Source: Anaeromonas frigoriresistens
Lineage (GTDB): Bacteria > Bacillota > Clostridia > Tissierellales > SIT17
Assembly: GCF_016820655.1 (NCBI RefSeq)
Contig: NZ_WSFT01000016.1
Location: 105,643 to 169,642 of the forward strand
Direction: 5' to 3'
DNA: 64,000 nt
The notes beneath the pieces are model-generated. The model saw nothing but the letters and a program-made list of their open reading frames with translations. It was not told the origin of the DNA and did no database searches. Made by a program: the position numbers and the translations under genes. Below, piece after piece: positions 17,361-25,803 of the stretch (its first letter is position 1; the number at the start of each line of letters is the position of its first letter).

Positions 17361-18233
17361 CTAATCTCTATTTTCATAAGGCTCAAAATGGGCTATTATT
17401 TGAATGCTATCATTAATTTCATTCCTCATATCTTCTTCTATAGTATGAATTAAATCATGGGATTCTTCTATTGTCATACTAGGATCAAGCATTATATGAA
17501 GGTCTAAATGAACATCATCTTCCCTTCCCCTACTTCTAATTTTATGCACATTCTTGACTTGGGGATATTTAAAAACTAGCTTTTTTACTTCATTAGAGTC
17601 TATTACTCCTTTATCTACTAATACTTGACTACTTGATATAAATATTTCATAAGCAGCATGTAATATAAACATTGATACAACTAATGATACTATTGGATCA
17701 ATGATATAAGGTAATCCTAATTTTATTAGAATAAGTGTAGTTAAAACTCCTAAGGAAATAAATATATCACTCCTAGTATGAATTGAGTCTGATATAAGTA
17801 TATGACTATTTAATTTCTTACCTTTCTTAAATTCTAAAGAAGATACTATTATATTTATCCCTAATGTAATAACTAAAGCTATCAAACTATAAAAGCTAAC
17901 TTTTAATTCAACCGGATTAAGAAATCGTTGAAATGCATCAAATATAATCTTACCTGATATAAAAAATAACATTCCTGATATAAATAAACTAGATAACATT
18001 TCAAATTTTTTATGCCCATAGGGATGATCTTTATCTACCGGTTTAGAAGCAATCTTCACTCCAATTAATCCAGCTATATTTGATGAACCATCAGCAAAGG
18101 AATGAAACCCATCTGCTACCAAACTAGAACTATGTATCATGTTACCTACTACAATCTTTACAAGTGCTACTAAATAATTAGCAAATAAAATTATCCATAA
18201 TATTTTAGTGACTTTTTTATAATTATCTGCCAT
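17361..18233 (-). CDS. Cation diffusion facilitator metal exporter
   Basis: CDF-family metal/H+ antiporter (290 aa) with six helices. The metal-site motifs are DGFHSFAD in helix II and SDSIHTRSD in helix V, and a cytosolic C-terminal domain is present. A NiCo riboswitch in the leader (18284-18380) implies that Ni(II) or Co(II) is the inducing metal and probably a substrate. Confidence 0.93.
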   Translation of the reverse strand: MADNYKKVTKILWIILFANYLVALVKIVVGNMIHSSSLVADGFHSFADGSSNIAGLIGVKIASKPVDKDHPYGHKKFEMLSSLFISGMLFFISGKIIFDAFQRFLNPVELKVSFYSLIALVITLGINIIVSSLEFKKGKKLNSHILISDSIHTRSDIFISLGVLTTLILIKLGLPYIIDPIVSLVVSMFILHAAYEIFISSSQVLVDKGVIDSNEVKKLVFKYPQVKNVHKIRSRGREDDVHLDLHIMLDPSMTIEESHDLIHTIEEDMRNEINDSIQIIAHFEPYENRD

Positions 18234-18283
18234 TAATATACCTCCTTTTTTCTTCTCCCTCCCATTAAACTATATTCTAAATA

Positions 18284-18380
18284 GGAAAAACCTGTGACAC
18301 TATAAAAAATAGTCCCACAGGTTTTATACCTGTTGCCTGTTAAGCCCGGCTGCAATGATATAACATTCGCCTGATCTATG
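18284..18380 (-). ncRNA. NiCo (czcD) riboswitch with overlapping terminator
   Basis: The minus-strand RNA carries the conserved blocks of the NiCo class in order: CAGGC, UUGCAGCCGGGCU, GGCAACAG and CUGUGGGAC. The 3' block (CCUGUGGGACUAU) can instead pair with AUAGUGUCACAGG to form a terminator followed by U5 (18284-18321). Metal binding to the aptamer (18309-18380) would prevent the terminator and turn on the CDF exporter gene that follows. Confidence 0.92.
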
Positions 18381-18457
18381 TCGTATTAAATTATTAATTC
18401 ATTTTATGCTAAGTATATTAATTTTGTTCCTTAAAATTTTTATGGATTTATTAGAAC

Positions 18458-19648
18458 TTAAGAAATATCCTTAGCAAATTTCACTCCGAATTCTTTACAT
18501 CTTTCTATTTGTTTATCATCTGGATTCCATAGTTCTTTTATACCATCGTTAACAATATCATATTTAGCCTCTTTAAATTGTTCATTTATTATTTTAACGC
18601 CTTCTCCGCTCCATCCATAACTTCCAAAGGATGCAAATTTTTTATTTTTAAATTTCATACCTTTCATCATCTCTAATAGACCTGCAATTGAATGTAATAT
18701 CCCATTATTTATGGTAGAAGATCCAATTAATACAGCTTTAGATTTAAATACTTCTGTTAATATATCATTTTTGTCACTTTTAGCTGCATTATATAATTTT
18801 ACTCTAGTATCCCTTTGTACCTCTTTAATACCTTCAGCTATTGCTTCGGCCATTCTTCTAGTTCCATGCCACATACTATCATATACTAAGGTGATTTGAT
18901 TCTCTTGATAGTTATCGGCCCATTCTAAATACTTTTCAATTATTTGAATAGGGTTATCTCTCCAAATAACTCCATGACTGGTACATATCATATCTACTGG
19001 AAGATTAAAATCTAATACTTCATTAATCTTTTTTGTTACTAAAGGAGAAAATGGTGTTAGTATATTGGCATAATATTTAATTGATTCTTGATATAATTCT
19101 TCTTGATTAACTAAATCATTGAACATCGGATCTGCAGCATAATGCTGTCCAAAGGCATCATTACTGAATAGAATATTATCATTAGTCATATAAGTAAACA
19201 TGCTATCAGGCCAATGTAACATCTTTGCCTCTACAAAAATTAATTTACTCTCTCCTATATTAAGTTCATCTCCAGTTTTAACCTCGACAAAATTCCAATC
19301 TTCATGATAATGACCTTTGATTGATTTCGTTGCTGCCTTAGTACAATATATAGGTGTATCCGGAATTTCTCTCATTAATTCTGGTAAAGCACCACTATGA
19401 TCTATCTCTCCATGGTTTGCTATTATATAGTCAATTTCTTTTAAATCAATTTCTTTTTTTAATTTTTCCACATACTCTTTAGCAAACGGTCTCCATGCTG
19501 TATCTATAAGTACAGTTTTTTCATCTCTAATTAAATATGAATTATAAGATGTCCCCCTATTAGTTGAATATTCATCCCCATGAAATTCTCTAAGTTCCCA
19601 ATCCTTTATACCTACCCAAGTTATCTTATCATTCACTTTAAAACTCAT
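18458..19648 (-). CDS. Flavodiiron protein (FprA/ROO type)
   Basis: An N-terminal metallo-beta-lactamase-like diiron domain has H-x-E-x-D-H ligands (NHGEIDH, 79-84). A C-terminal flavodoxin domain (from about 255) starts with the FMN loop YDSMWHGT. The 396-residue length is typical. It reduces O2 to water or NO to N2O in anaerobes. The ATG at 19648 follows AGGAGGGG; a TTG one codon upstream is less likely. A detoxification role fits an anaerobic host. Confidence 0.94.
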   Translation of the reverse strand: MSFKVNDKITWVGIKDWELREFHGDEYSTNRGTSYNSYLIRDEKTVLIDTAWRPFAKEYVEKLKKEIDLKEIDYIIANHGEIDHSGALPELMREIPDTPIYCTKAATKSIKGHYHEDWNFVEVKTGDELNIGESKLIFVEAKMLHWPDSMFTYMTNDNILFSNDAFGQHYAADPMFNDLVNQEELYQESIKYYANILTPFSPLVTKKINEVLDFNLPVDMICTSHGVIWRDNPIQIIEKYLEWADNYQENQITLVYDSMWHGTRRMAEAIAEGIKEVQRDTRVKLYNAAKSDKNDILTEVFKSKAVLIGSSTINNGILHSIAGLLEMMKGMKFKNKKFASFGSYGWSGEGVKIINEQFKEAKYDIVNDGIKELWNPDDKQIERCKEFGVKFAKDIS

Positions 19649-19821
19649 CAAAACCCCTCCTAATTTATTCTCTTTTAGAATATACCCATTATGTTATAGA
19701 AATAACAAGTTTTCTCTTATAAAAATAGATTCATTAAGAGATAAATATATTTATATTCAGTTGCTAATAATAGATTTAATAATGTATATTCATAATCTTA
19801 TTATTAATTGGAGGACTATTA

Positions 19822-21150
19822 ATGAATAGTAAAGGTTTATCAGTATTTGGACTTACAATGTTAGCATTAGGCACTGTAGTAGGAGGATCTTTTTTTCTAG
19901 GATCTGCTATTCCCATAAACTCTTCAGGGCCTGCAGTCATCCTTGCATATATTTTAGGTGGAGCTTTAGTATATCTTATACTGTTTGCACTTTCAGAGAT
20001 GACAGTCCATGATCCCACTCCTGGTTCCTTTAGAACCTATGCAGAAAGAGCCTATGGAGCAGGTTTAGGTTTTGTAGTAGGTTGGGTTTATTGGACAGGG
20101 TTAGTATTAGCAATGTCTAGTGAAGCAGTAGCAGTATCAATATTACTTAAGGTTTGGCTTCCCAAAATTCCCATACCTATTACCGGTGCATTTATTATCA
20201 CTGTTATAACAATAATGAACTTATTCGGCGCTGAAAAGCTTAGTAAATTAGAAAGTAGTTTAGCAGCCATAAAGCTATTAGCAATTATAGGGTTTATTAT
20301 TTTAGCTATACTTTTAATTATAGGTATTGGATTTGATAATCCCGCTATAGGAAAGGGAGCTTTAGTAGATGAACCTTTCTTACCCAATGGCTTAAAAGGC
20401 ATAGCCGGAAGTATGCTTATAGTTATTTTTACCTATGCGGGGTTTGAGATTATCGGTTTAGCTGCCTCAGAAACTTCTAATCCCCATAGAGACGTACCTA
20501 GAGCTATAAGATTTACAGTATTGGGATTAGTTGGGTTATATACTGTATCAATAATGTTTTTACTACCCCTTATTCCAACAGACCAACTAACAGAGGATAT
20601 AAGTCCTTTTGTTGCTGCACTACAAGTGAATGGAGTAGATTGGGCGGCTAATCTCATAAATATAATTCTAATATCTGCAATTTTATCAACAATGCTGGCA
20701 GCTACTTTTGGATTAGGAAGAATGTTAAAATCTTTATGCGATGAAGGCTATGGTCCAAGATGGCTTAAAGAAAGGAAAAATACTCCATACAAAGGTATTA
20801 TTTTTTCTGGATTAGCAATGCTTGTATTCTTCGGATTATCTTTTTTATTACCTAAGGAAGTATATCTATTTTTAGTTAGTTCTGGAGGATTTTCATTATT
20901 ATTTACATACATTGTAATTATAATAAGCCATTACAAATTTAGAAAGAAAAATGGTTGTCCTCCTAGTGGAAAATGTCAACTTCCTGGATATCCATATACT
21001 TCATGGTTTGCATTAATATTTCTTATAGTCATAATAGCTAGTATGCCCCTAGTGCCCGGTCAAGGAAAAGGGCTAATTGCAGGTATTGTCCTTCTGTTAT
21101 TATATTGGGTTATATACTTTTTAAATAATCTTAAAACAAAAAACAAATGA
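19822..21150 (+). CDS. APC-superfamily amino acid permease
   Basis: 442 residues with about twelve membrane helices. The APC landmarks are GTVVGGSFFLG in helix I and FAGFEIIGLAASE-like residues in helix VI. It is a secondary transporter for amino acids or amines; the substrate cannot be told. TTGGAGGAC precedes the ATG. It is one of few plus-strand genes and shares a 50-bp bidirectional terminator with the next gene. Confidence 0.88.
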   Translation: MNSKGLSVFGLTMLALGTVVGGSFFLGSAIPINSSGPAVILAYILGGALVYLILFALSEMTVHDPTPGSFRTYAERAYGAGLGFVVGWVYWTGLVLAMSSEAVAVSILLKVWLPKIPIPITGAFIITVITIMNLFGAEKLSKLESSLAAIKLLAIIGFIILAILLIIGIGFDNPAIGKGALVDEPFLPNGLKGIAGSMLIVIFTYAGFEIIGLAASETSNPHRDVPRAIRFTVLGLVGLYTVSIMFLLPLIPTDQLTEDISPFVAALQVNGVDWAANLINIILISAILSTMLAATFGLGRMLKSLCDEGYGPRWLKERKNTPYKGIIFSGLAMLVFFGLSFLLPKEVYLFLVSSGGFSLLFTYIVIIISHYKFRKKNGCPPSGKCQLPGYPYTSWFALIFLIVIIASMPLVPGQGKGLIAGIVLLLLYWVIYFLNNLKTKNK

Positions 21151-21188
21151 GGAATACCCTTTTAAAAGGGTATTCCTCATTTGTTTTT
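21139..21188. terminator. 50-bp perfect bidirectional terminator between convergent genes
   Basis: A perfect palindrome centred at 21163/21164 begins inside the last codons of the permease gene and reaches the stop codon of the minus-strand gene at 21187. Both strands end in T runs. The two stop codons are only 36 bp apart and both lie in the hairpin. Confidence 0.88.
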
Positions 21189-21519
21189 ATACATCCACTT
21201 TTCCTAATACCAATACTTCTTCTCCATACTCTTCATCTAATAAATCTAGAAACTCAGACCTATGAACTCCCTCTTTAAATGGCATTTCCATTAGAGCTAT
21301 CTTATAATTTTCTTCTAACTTTTTCTTGAATTCATCCCTAAACCAGTTTAAATAAATACATATCCTATTGTTCATATTAAATCCTCTTGTACAAAATTCA
21401 TCAGTACTGTCTAAATCATCAATTGAATTAATATCCTTTATCGAATTTTTACATATTCTTTTAATAATTGTCTCTTCTACATCCCTATAGGCTACTGCTA
21501 CAACTTTGTATTTAATCAT
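21187..21519 (-). CDS. Hypothetical protein, 110 aa
   Basis: Not recognised. It is a soluble acidic protein with three Cys and no membrane segment. The ATG at 21519 (MIKYKVV) is 7 nt behind AAAGGGG; a GTG six codons earlier overlaps that Shine-Dalgarno. It is a single-gene unit. Confidence 0.7.
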   Translation of the reverse strand: MIKYKVVAVAYRDVEETIIKRICKNSIKDINSIDDLDSTDEFCTRGFNMNNRICIYLNWFRDEFKKKLEENYKIALMEMPFKEGVHRSEFLDLLDEEYGEEVLVLGKVDV

Positions 21520-21616
21520 AATATACCCCTTTCCCACTTATATATTATCATTATATACCTTTGTTATTATTTTGACAATATCATTTCGTTATTTTTATAT
21601 CAATGATTTTTATCTT

Positions 21617-21649
21617 CTAAAAAACTCCTATAGTATAGGAGTTTTTTAG
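21617..21649 (-). terminator. Terminator downstream of the YbjQ-like gene
   Basis: Perfect 16-bp arms (CTAAAAAACTCCTATA and complement) around a single central base, with T6 on either strand. It follows the TAA that ends the extended YbjQ reading frame by about 15 nt, not the TAG that ends the annotated CDS. Confidence 0.85.
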
Positions 21650-21739
21650 CATTAGTATTAATTTTTAGTCATTACAATGTCCGTGATGTTGATGCTCTCT
21701 ACATATATTTCCAGTAGACTGAAGATCATTTTCATCCAG

Positions 21740-22060
21740 CTATTCTACCACTACTGCTGTTCCTGATGCAGTAACCATTAACATATTTCCATTTTGACCT
21801 AACACTTCATAGTCAATATCTACACCTATTACTGCATTAGCTCCTAGTGCTTGTGCTCTTTGCTCCATTTCAGCTAAAGCAGCTTCTCTTGCTTGAATCA
21901 TCTCTCCTTCATAGGATTTTGACCGACCACCAAAGAAATTTGTTAATCCCGCTGCAAAATCTTTAATAAAGTCCATACCAGATATAACCTCTCCGAAAAC
22001 TATTTCTTTGTACTCAATAATTCTTTTCCCTTCTATAGTTGGGGTTGTTGTAGATATCAT
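21740..22060 (-). CDS. YbjQ/UPF0145-family putative heavy-metal-binding protein
   Basis: 106 residues with the family signature [10 protein letters not shown] near the start and the [15 protein letters not shown] core. Members form pentameric rings of uncertain function. An AGGAGGATATAT precedes the ATG. The reading frame ends at a TAG (21740-21742), but the same frame continues open for 23 codons (LDENDLQSTGNICREHQHHG..., ending CND) to a TAA just before a strong terminator. That tail is Cys/His-rich and coding-like, so the TAG may be a recent nonsense change or a read-through codon. Confidence 0.88.
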   Translation of the reverse strand: MISTTTPTIEGKRIIEYKEIVFGEVISGMDFIKDFAAGLTNFFGGRSKSYEGEMIQAREAALAEMEQRAQALGANAVIGVDIDYEVLGQNGNMLMVTASGTAVVVE

Positions 22061-22084
22061 ATATATCCTCCTCTATATTATTAA

Positions 22085-22306
22085 TTAAATATCCATCTCA
22101 TTTAATATCTCTTTCAGCTTTCTTAATTCCTTCCCTGTTAAGGTTATTCCCTTACCCATTTTTTCATGTTCAGGAGCCCAGTCTCTTAGATCATATTTAG
22201 GTTCTCTATTATTCCAACTTATTAAGTTTAATTCCTTAGTCCATCCTTTATTTGAATCTGAGATTTCACCTATAGTTTTTAATATCTCATAGTTTATATT
22301 AGCCAT
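22085..22306 (-). CDS. YdbC/PC4-like single-stranded nucleic acid binding protein
   Basis: 73 residues with the PC4/YdbC pattern: a start strand, then GWTKELNLISWN, KYDLRDW and a C-terminal helix of type GKELRKLKEIL. Bacterial YdbC binds ssDNA and ssRNA as a homodimer. AAGGATGG 7 nt before the ATG at 22306 sets the start. It lies 24 bp upstream of the YbjQ-like gene, so both are probably one transcript. Confidence 0.85.
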   Translation of the reverse strand: MANINYEILKTIGEISDSNKGWTKELNLISWNNREPKYDLRDWAPEHEKMGKGITLTGKELRKLKEILNEMDI

Positions 22307-22407
22307 TTTTATCCCATCCTTATGCATATATTTTTATCTATATATTTTCATTTCTATATTATATATAGATTTCCTTCTTTGATATATAAAACTTAACAAA
22401 AAAATAA

Positions 22408-22427
22408 AGTCTAGATATAACTAGACT
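22408..22427 (-). terminator. Terminator after the 38-aa ORF
   Basis: Arms AGTCTAG and CTAGACT around 6 nt are followed by TTTATTTTTTTG on the minus strand. Confidence 0.65.
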
Positions 22428-22436
22428 TCTATTTTA

Positions 22437-22553
22437 CTATTTTATTGTGTTTATTCTATATACCTTAATAATTAATAATACTAATGGTGCTAAAAGCATA
22501 AATATAGCGAAAATAATAAGTGAAGATAATTTAATACTATCAATGAATTTCAT
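22437..22553 (-). CDS. Small single-pass membrane protein, 38 aa
   Basis: The stretch between 22328 and 22672 holds one convincing small gene. It has a GGGGAG Shine-Dalgarno, an ATG at 22553, an amphipathic start MKFIDSIKLSS, one hydrophobic helix of about 20 residues and a basic C-terminus (KVYRINTIK). A terminator follows 10 nt after the stop. No family is recognised. It lies directly downstream of the GntR-ABC operon. Confidence 0.6.
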   Translation of the reverse strand: MKFIDSIKLSSLIIFAIFMLLAPLVLLIIKVYRINTIK

Positions 22554-22672
22554 CGAATCGGCTCCCCATTAATCATTTATTATTATTGTATAATACCTAT
22601 TCTGATTTCTTATATAAACACATCTTATATTGAATAAACATATACTTTAATGGGGTATAAGGTATATGTTTT

Positions 22673-23335
22673 TTAAAATTCCCTATTTCTATAAAATTTT
22701 AAAGATATCATAATAGAAATTGACTGAATTAATATCATTATCCCTATCATAACTAAAGAAATTACTATATCTGATTGTGTGTTTATAACAGAAAATACAT
22801 GTAATAGGAATTCATTAGAAATTTTATTATTTACTAATAATGAAGAAAACGAACCAAATCCTACAAACATACCTATAAATAACAACATGCTAACTACTCT
22901 TGTCTTTAAATATCCTAGTTTAAAATATATAGGAAAATATATACTATTGATTAAAGTTATTGAAAACAAGACTCCTATAACCCCTTCAAGATTTATAGTG
23001 TAAAACTCAATATTTATATTCATAATATTTATTAAGTTAGATATTAAGAGATAACTTATTATCCCTATACTTGTATAAAAATATATAGTAATATATTTAG
23101 ATAACACTATTTTAGATCTTTTTATAGGTAAGCTATTTAACATAATATCAGAGTTATTTTTATCATCATAGGCACAAGCCGTGGTAATTAAAATATATGT
23201 GCCACCTACTATTCCGACTACTGCCATATTTAACCCTGAACCTTGAAAAGCTAAGGCCATAGCAGGTATATATAATAATGCTAATATAAATCTCTTTTTT
23301 ATCAAAAAAATATCCTTTAATATCAGATTATACAT
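22673..23335 (-). CDS. ABC-2 type permease subunit
   Basis: 220 residues with six hydrophobic segments, in the ABC-2 membrane class that partners YtrB/BcrA-type ATPases. It overlaps the ATPase gene stop by 8 bp. Together with the GntR regulator it forms a YtrA-like, regulator-first exporter operon, usually induced by cell-envelope stress or cationic peptides. The substrate is unknown. Confidence 0.85.
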   Translation of the reverse strand: MYNLILKDIFLIKKRFILALLYIPAMALAFQGSGLNMAVVGIVGGTYILITTACAYDDKNNSDIMLNSLPIKRSKIVLSKYITIYFYTSIGIISYLLISNLINIMNINIEFYTINLEGVIGVLFSITLINSIYFPIYFKLGYLKTRVVSMLLFIGMFVGFGSFSSLLVNNKISNEFLLHVFSVINTQSDIVISLVMIGIMILIQSISIMISLKFYRNREF

Positions 23336-24194
23336 TTATACTCCTCCTTGTAAAATATAGCATTATTTCCTCTAAAGAGGGACGTTCTACTATTACATCA
23401 TCATTAAATAATTTCTTAATTTTATATTTATCCTTAATTAGACCTTCAAAGCCGAATTTACTTTCCTTTAGACCAATAAACTCTTTTCTTACTTCATTGT
23501 TTAAAAGATCATTTGATCCTTTAATCAATCCATAATTCTCTATGATGTCGTCTTTAGCTTCACTAAAGACAATCTCTCCATCTTTTATAAAGGTTATATA
23601 ATCTGCTATCTTATCTAAATCAGATGTAATATGAGTGGAAAAGAATACTCCTTTATTTTCATCTTGAATTACCTCGTATAAGATTTCTAATAGTTCATTT
23701 CTTACTATAGGGTCTAATCCAGAAGTAGGTTCATCCATTATTAATAATTCAGCATCATGAGATAAAGCTATTGCTAATGAAAACTTCATTTTCATACCTT
23801 TAGATAAATTCTTAATTTTTTTATTCCTTGGAAGGTTAAAATCTTTTATATATTTATTAAAAGTATTGTCATCCCATTTAGTATAATAAGAAGATATAAT
23901 TTTCTTTATTTCATTTATATTTAGTTCATCATAGTAATAATTCTCATCCAATATAAAGCCTATTTTATCCTTTATTTTATTTTCATCTTTGATATTATCT
24001 AGACCTAACACTTTAACACTTCCGCTGTCTCGTTTGAGTAAATTTAATATCAATTTTATAGTAGTGCTTTTTCCTGCTCCATTGGGTCCTATAAACCCCA
24101 TAACATAACCTTTATCCATTTTTAAATTTATATTGTTTAGCTTAAAATCTTTAAATTCCTTAGTTAGATTTCTTATTTCTAATATAGGTTCCAT
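23328..24194 (-). CDS. ABC transporter ATP-binding protein (YtrB/BcrA-like)
   Basis: 288 residues with Walker A GPNGAGKST, a signature-like LSKGMKMK, Walker B LLIMDEPTSGLDP and the switch His in STHIT. The start at 24194 (MEPILEI) follows GAGGAGGTATAAT. This Shine-Dalgarno is formed by the last codons of the upstream GntR gene, so the two genes are translationally linked. Confidence 0.94.
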   Translation of the reverse strand: MEPILEIRNLTKEFKDFKLNNINLKMDKGYVMGFIGPNGAGKSTTIKLILNLLKRDSGSVKVLGLDNIKDENKIKDKIGFILDENYYYDELNINEIKKIISSYYTKWDDNTFNKYIKDFNLPRNKKIKNLSKGMKMKFSLAIALSHDAELLIMDEPTSGLDPIVRNELLEILYEVIQDENKGVFFSTHITSDLDKIADYITFIKDGEIVFSEAKDDIIENYGLIKGSNDLLNNEVRKEFIGLKESKFGFEGLIKDKYKIKKLFNDDVIVERPSLEEIMLYFTRRSINV

Positions 24195-24195
24195 A

Positions 24196-24570
24196 TTATA
24201 CCTCCTCATAAAATAACTTAATCATTTTATATAATTCTTCTTCTCTAAGATCAATAGATTTAGCTGCCTCTACTGCTTCACTTAATTTCTCTTCTACTAT
24301 TCGTATTCTCATTTCTCTTAATAACTCTTTGCTTTTCGCTGCCACAAAAGAGCCTTTACCTCTAACTGTAGATATATATCCATCTCTTTCTAACTCTTCA
24401 TATGCTCTTTTAGTTGTTATTACACTTATCTGTAATTCTTTTGCTAAATTCCTAATAGATGGTAGCATTTCATTTGCTTCTAAATCTCCCTGAATAATTA
24501 AATTTTTTATTTGTTTTGCTATTTGTTCATATATGGGTGCATGAGATGAGTTAGATACTATAATATTCAT
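24196..24570 (-). CDS. GntR-family regulator, YtrA subfamily
   Basis: 124 residues: a winged HTH (PIYEQIAKQIKNLI..., LPSIRNLAKELQIS, VRGKGSFVA) and a short C-terminal dimerisation tail, typical of YtrA. It is the first gene of the ABC operon and most likely its autorepressor through the dyad at 24612-24642. Confidence 0.92.
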   Translation of the reverse strand: MNIIVSNSSHAPIYEQIAKQIKNLIIQGDLEANEMLPSIRNLAKELQISVITTKRAYEELERDGYISTVRGKGSFVAAKSKELLREMRIRIVEEKLSEAVEAAKSIDLREEELYKMIKLFYEEV

Positions 24571-24611
24571 TTGTTATCAATCCACCTCCTAGAATTGAAG
24601 TTTTTCCAATC

Positions 24612-24642
24612 ATTACTGTACATATACATTATATACAGTAAT
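24612..24642 (-). promoter_or_regulatory. Candidate GntR operator
   Basis: Inverted repeat ATTACTGTA-N13-TACAGTAAT lies about 45 bp upstream of the GntR start. Long-spaced dyads in this position are the usual YtrA-type operators. Confidence 0.65.
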
Positions 24643-24665
24643 AACAGTTCCGTCAATATATAAAT

Positions 24666-24695
24666 AAAAAAAAGAGATATCTTCACGATATCTCT
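24666..24695 (-). terminator. Terminator of the Spo0E-like/cupin unit
   Basis: Arms AGAGATATC and GATATCTCT with a 5-nt loop, followed by T7 on the minus strand. It lies 16 nt past the cupin stop. Confidence 0.85.
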
Positions 24696-24710
24696 GTTAA
24701 ATAAGAATAA

Positions 24711-25073
24711 TTAAAGTTGTTCTTCTATAGATTTAGTTACATCTGTCTCTATATCACCAGTATGTTTTGTATTTTTCTTTTCTATTAACATTACAAGACA
24801 CTCTTCATTAGCTACTGGCTTATGGTTAAGTCCTTTTTTTACTACATAATAATCGCCTTTATTTAAAGTTATTATTTCTTCTTCTAAATGTAAATCAAAA
24901 CTTCCTTTAATAACATAAAATAATTCATCTTCATTTTCATGATTATGCCAAATAAAATCGCCTTTAAATTTAGCTAACTTAACATACTTATCACCTATCT
25001 CGGCAATTATTTTAGGTGACCAATAATCGGTTATACTATTCATATGGTTCAAAACAGATCCAATCTTCAACAT
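24711..25073 (-). CDS. Cupin-domain protein
   Basis: 120 residues with complete cupin motif 1 (WHNHENEDELFYVIKGSFDL) and motif 2 (LNKGDYYVVKKGLNHKP), so metal binding is likely. AAAGGAG 7 nt upstream chooses the ATG at 25073. The gene begins inside the 3' end of the Spo0E-like gene in another frame (38-bp overlap), suggesting coupled translation. The function is unknown; such proteins often isomerise sugars or bind small acids. Confidence 0.85.
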   Translation of the reverse strand: MLKIGSVLNHMNSITDYWSPKIIAEIGDKYVKLAKFKGDFIWHNHENEDELFYVIKGSFDLHLEEEIITLNKGDYYVVKKGLNHKPVANEECLVMLIEKKNTKHTGDIETDVTKSIEEQL

Positions 25074-25242
25074 AAACATTCTCCTTTTTAATATCTCTTT
25101 CAATTTTATCATTAATATAGTATCTGATTATATAATTATCTACTTTTTCGCTTATCTTAAGTATTATTTCTTTACTCATATTCATGTCAATGGCATTAGA
25201 TAGAATATTCCTCCCTATTAATATTTGATCTTCTATTCTCAC
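25036..25242 (-). CDS. Spo0E-like aspartyl-phosphate phosphatase
   Basis: 68 residues. The core KISEKVDNYIIRYY corresponds to the S-Q-E-L-D-x-L-I-x-x-Y motif of Spo0E-family proteins, with Ser and Asp kept. These small helical phosphatases dephosphorylate Spo0A~P and delay sporulation. The fit supports a spore-forming host. The C-terminal part overlaps the cupin gene. Confidence 0.75.
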   Translation of the reverse strand: MRIEDQILIGRNILSNAIDMNMSKEIILKISEKVDNYIIRYYINDKIERDIKKENVYVEDWICFEPYE

Positions 25243-25385
25243 TGCATTACCTCCATATATTTAAAATACATATATAATTTTACATTATTAATTGACAATA
25301 AGCAAATATTAAGTATATGCAATAAGCAAATTTAAATATAGTTTAAAATCAGTTAAAGTATTAAGTAAGGTGAGGAGTTGTTTAC

Positions 25386-25766
25386 ATGAAAAATAATATA
25401 GATATAAATAATAAAAAAATTGGTCAAAGAATTAGAGATGAAAGAAAACAACTTAATATTTCTAGAGAAAATTTTGCTGAATTAATAAATCTTTCAGGAT
25501 ATTATATAGGTCAATTAGAACGAGGAGAGAGACAGATGAGTCTACCAACTATGATCAGTATAGCAAAACATCTCCACGTTTCTCTAGATTATCTCATTTT
25601 TGGTAATGAAATTCAAAATAGCGAATCAATAAATGAAATTTATGGTTTCTATGGTGAAGATGAAACAAAATATAAAGAAATATTAAAATTATTAAAAAAA
25701 TGCTCTTCTCACGAGCTAGAGATGTTTAAAAAACTATTAATAACAATTCTTCCTTATCTACAATAA
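25386..25766 (+). CDS. XRE-family HTH regulator
   Basis: 126 residues: an N-terminal Cro/CI HTH (IGQRIRDERKQLNISRENFAELIN ... YIGQLERGERQMS) with a C-terminal helical segment ending HELEMFKKLLITIL. A GTGAGGAG precedes the ATG. It is transcribed divergently from the Spo0E-like/cupin unit, which it may control. Confidence 0.9.
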   Translation: MKNNIDINNKKIGQRIRDERKQLNISRENFAELINLSGYYIGQLERGERQMSLPTMISIAKHLHVSLDYLIFGNEIQNSESINEIYGFYGEDETKYKEILKLLKKCSSHELEMFKKLLITILPYLQ

Positions 25767-25771
25767 ATAAA

Positions 25772-25796
25772 AAGATACCTATGTTAGGTATCTTTC
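25772..25796. terminator. Bidirectional terminator
   Basis: Arms AAAGATACC and GGTATCTTT lie between the convergent XRE and lipoprotein genes, with A/T runs on both sides. Confidence 0.75.
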
Positions 25797-25803
25797 TCTA
25801 ATT

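Noticed and set aside
19652..19821. T-box or lysine riboswitch before the APC permease
   Set aside because: No specifier/antiterminator T-box sequence or conserved lysine-riboswitch core is seen in the short 170-bp leader.
21740..21742. TAG read as pyrrolysine
   Set aside because: No pyl genes are visible in the window, and a single nonsense change is simpler; kept only as a finding about the tail.
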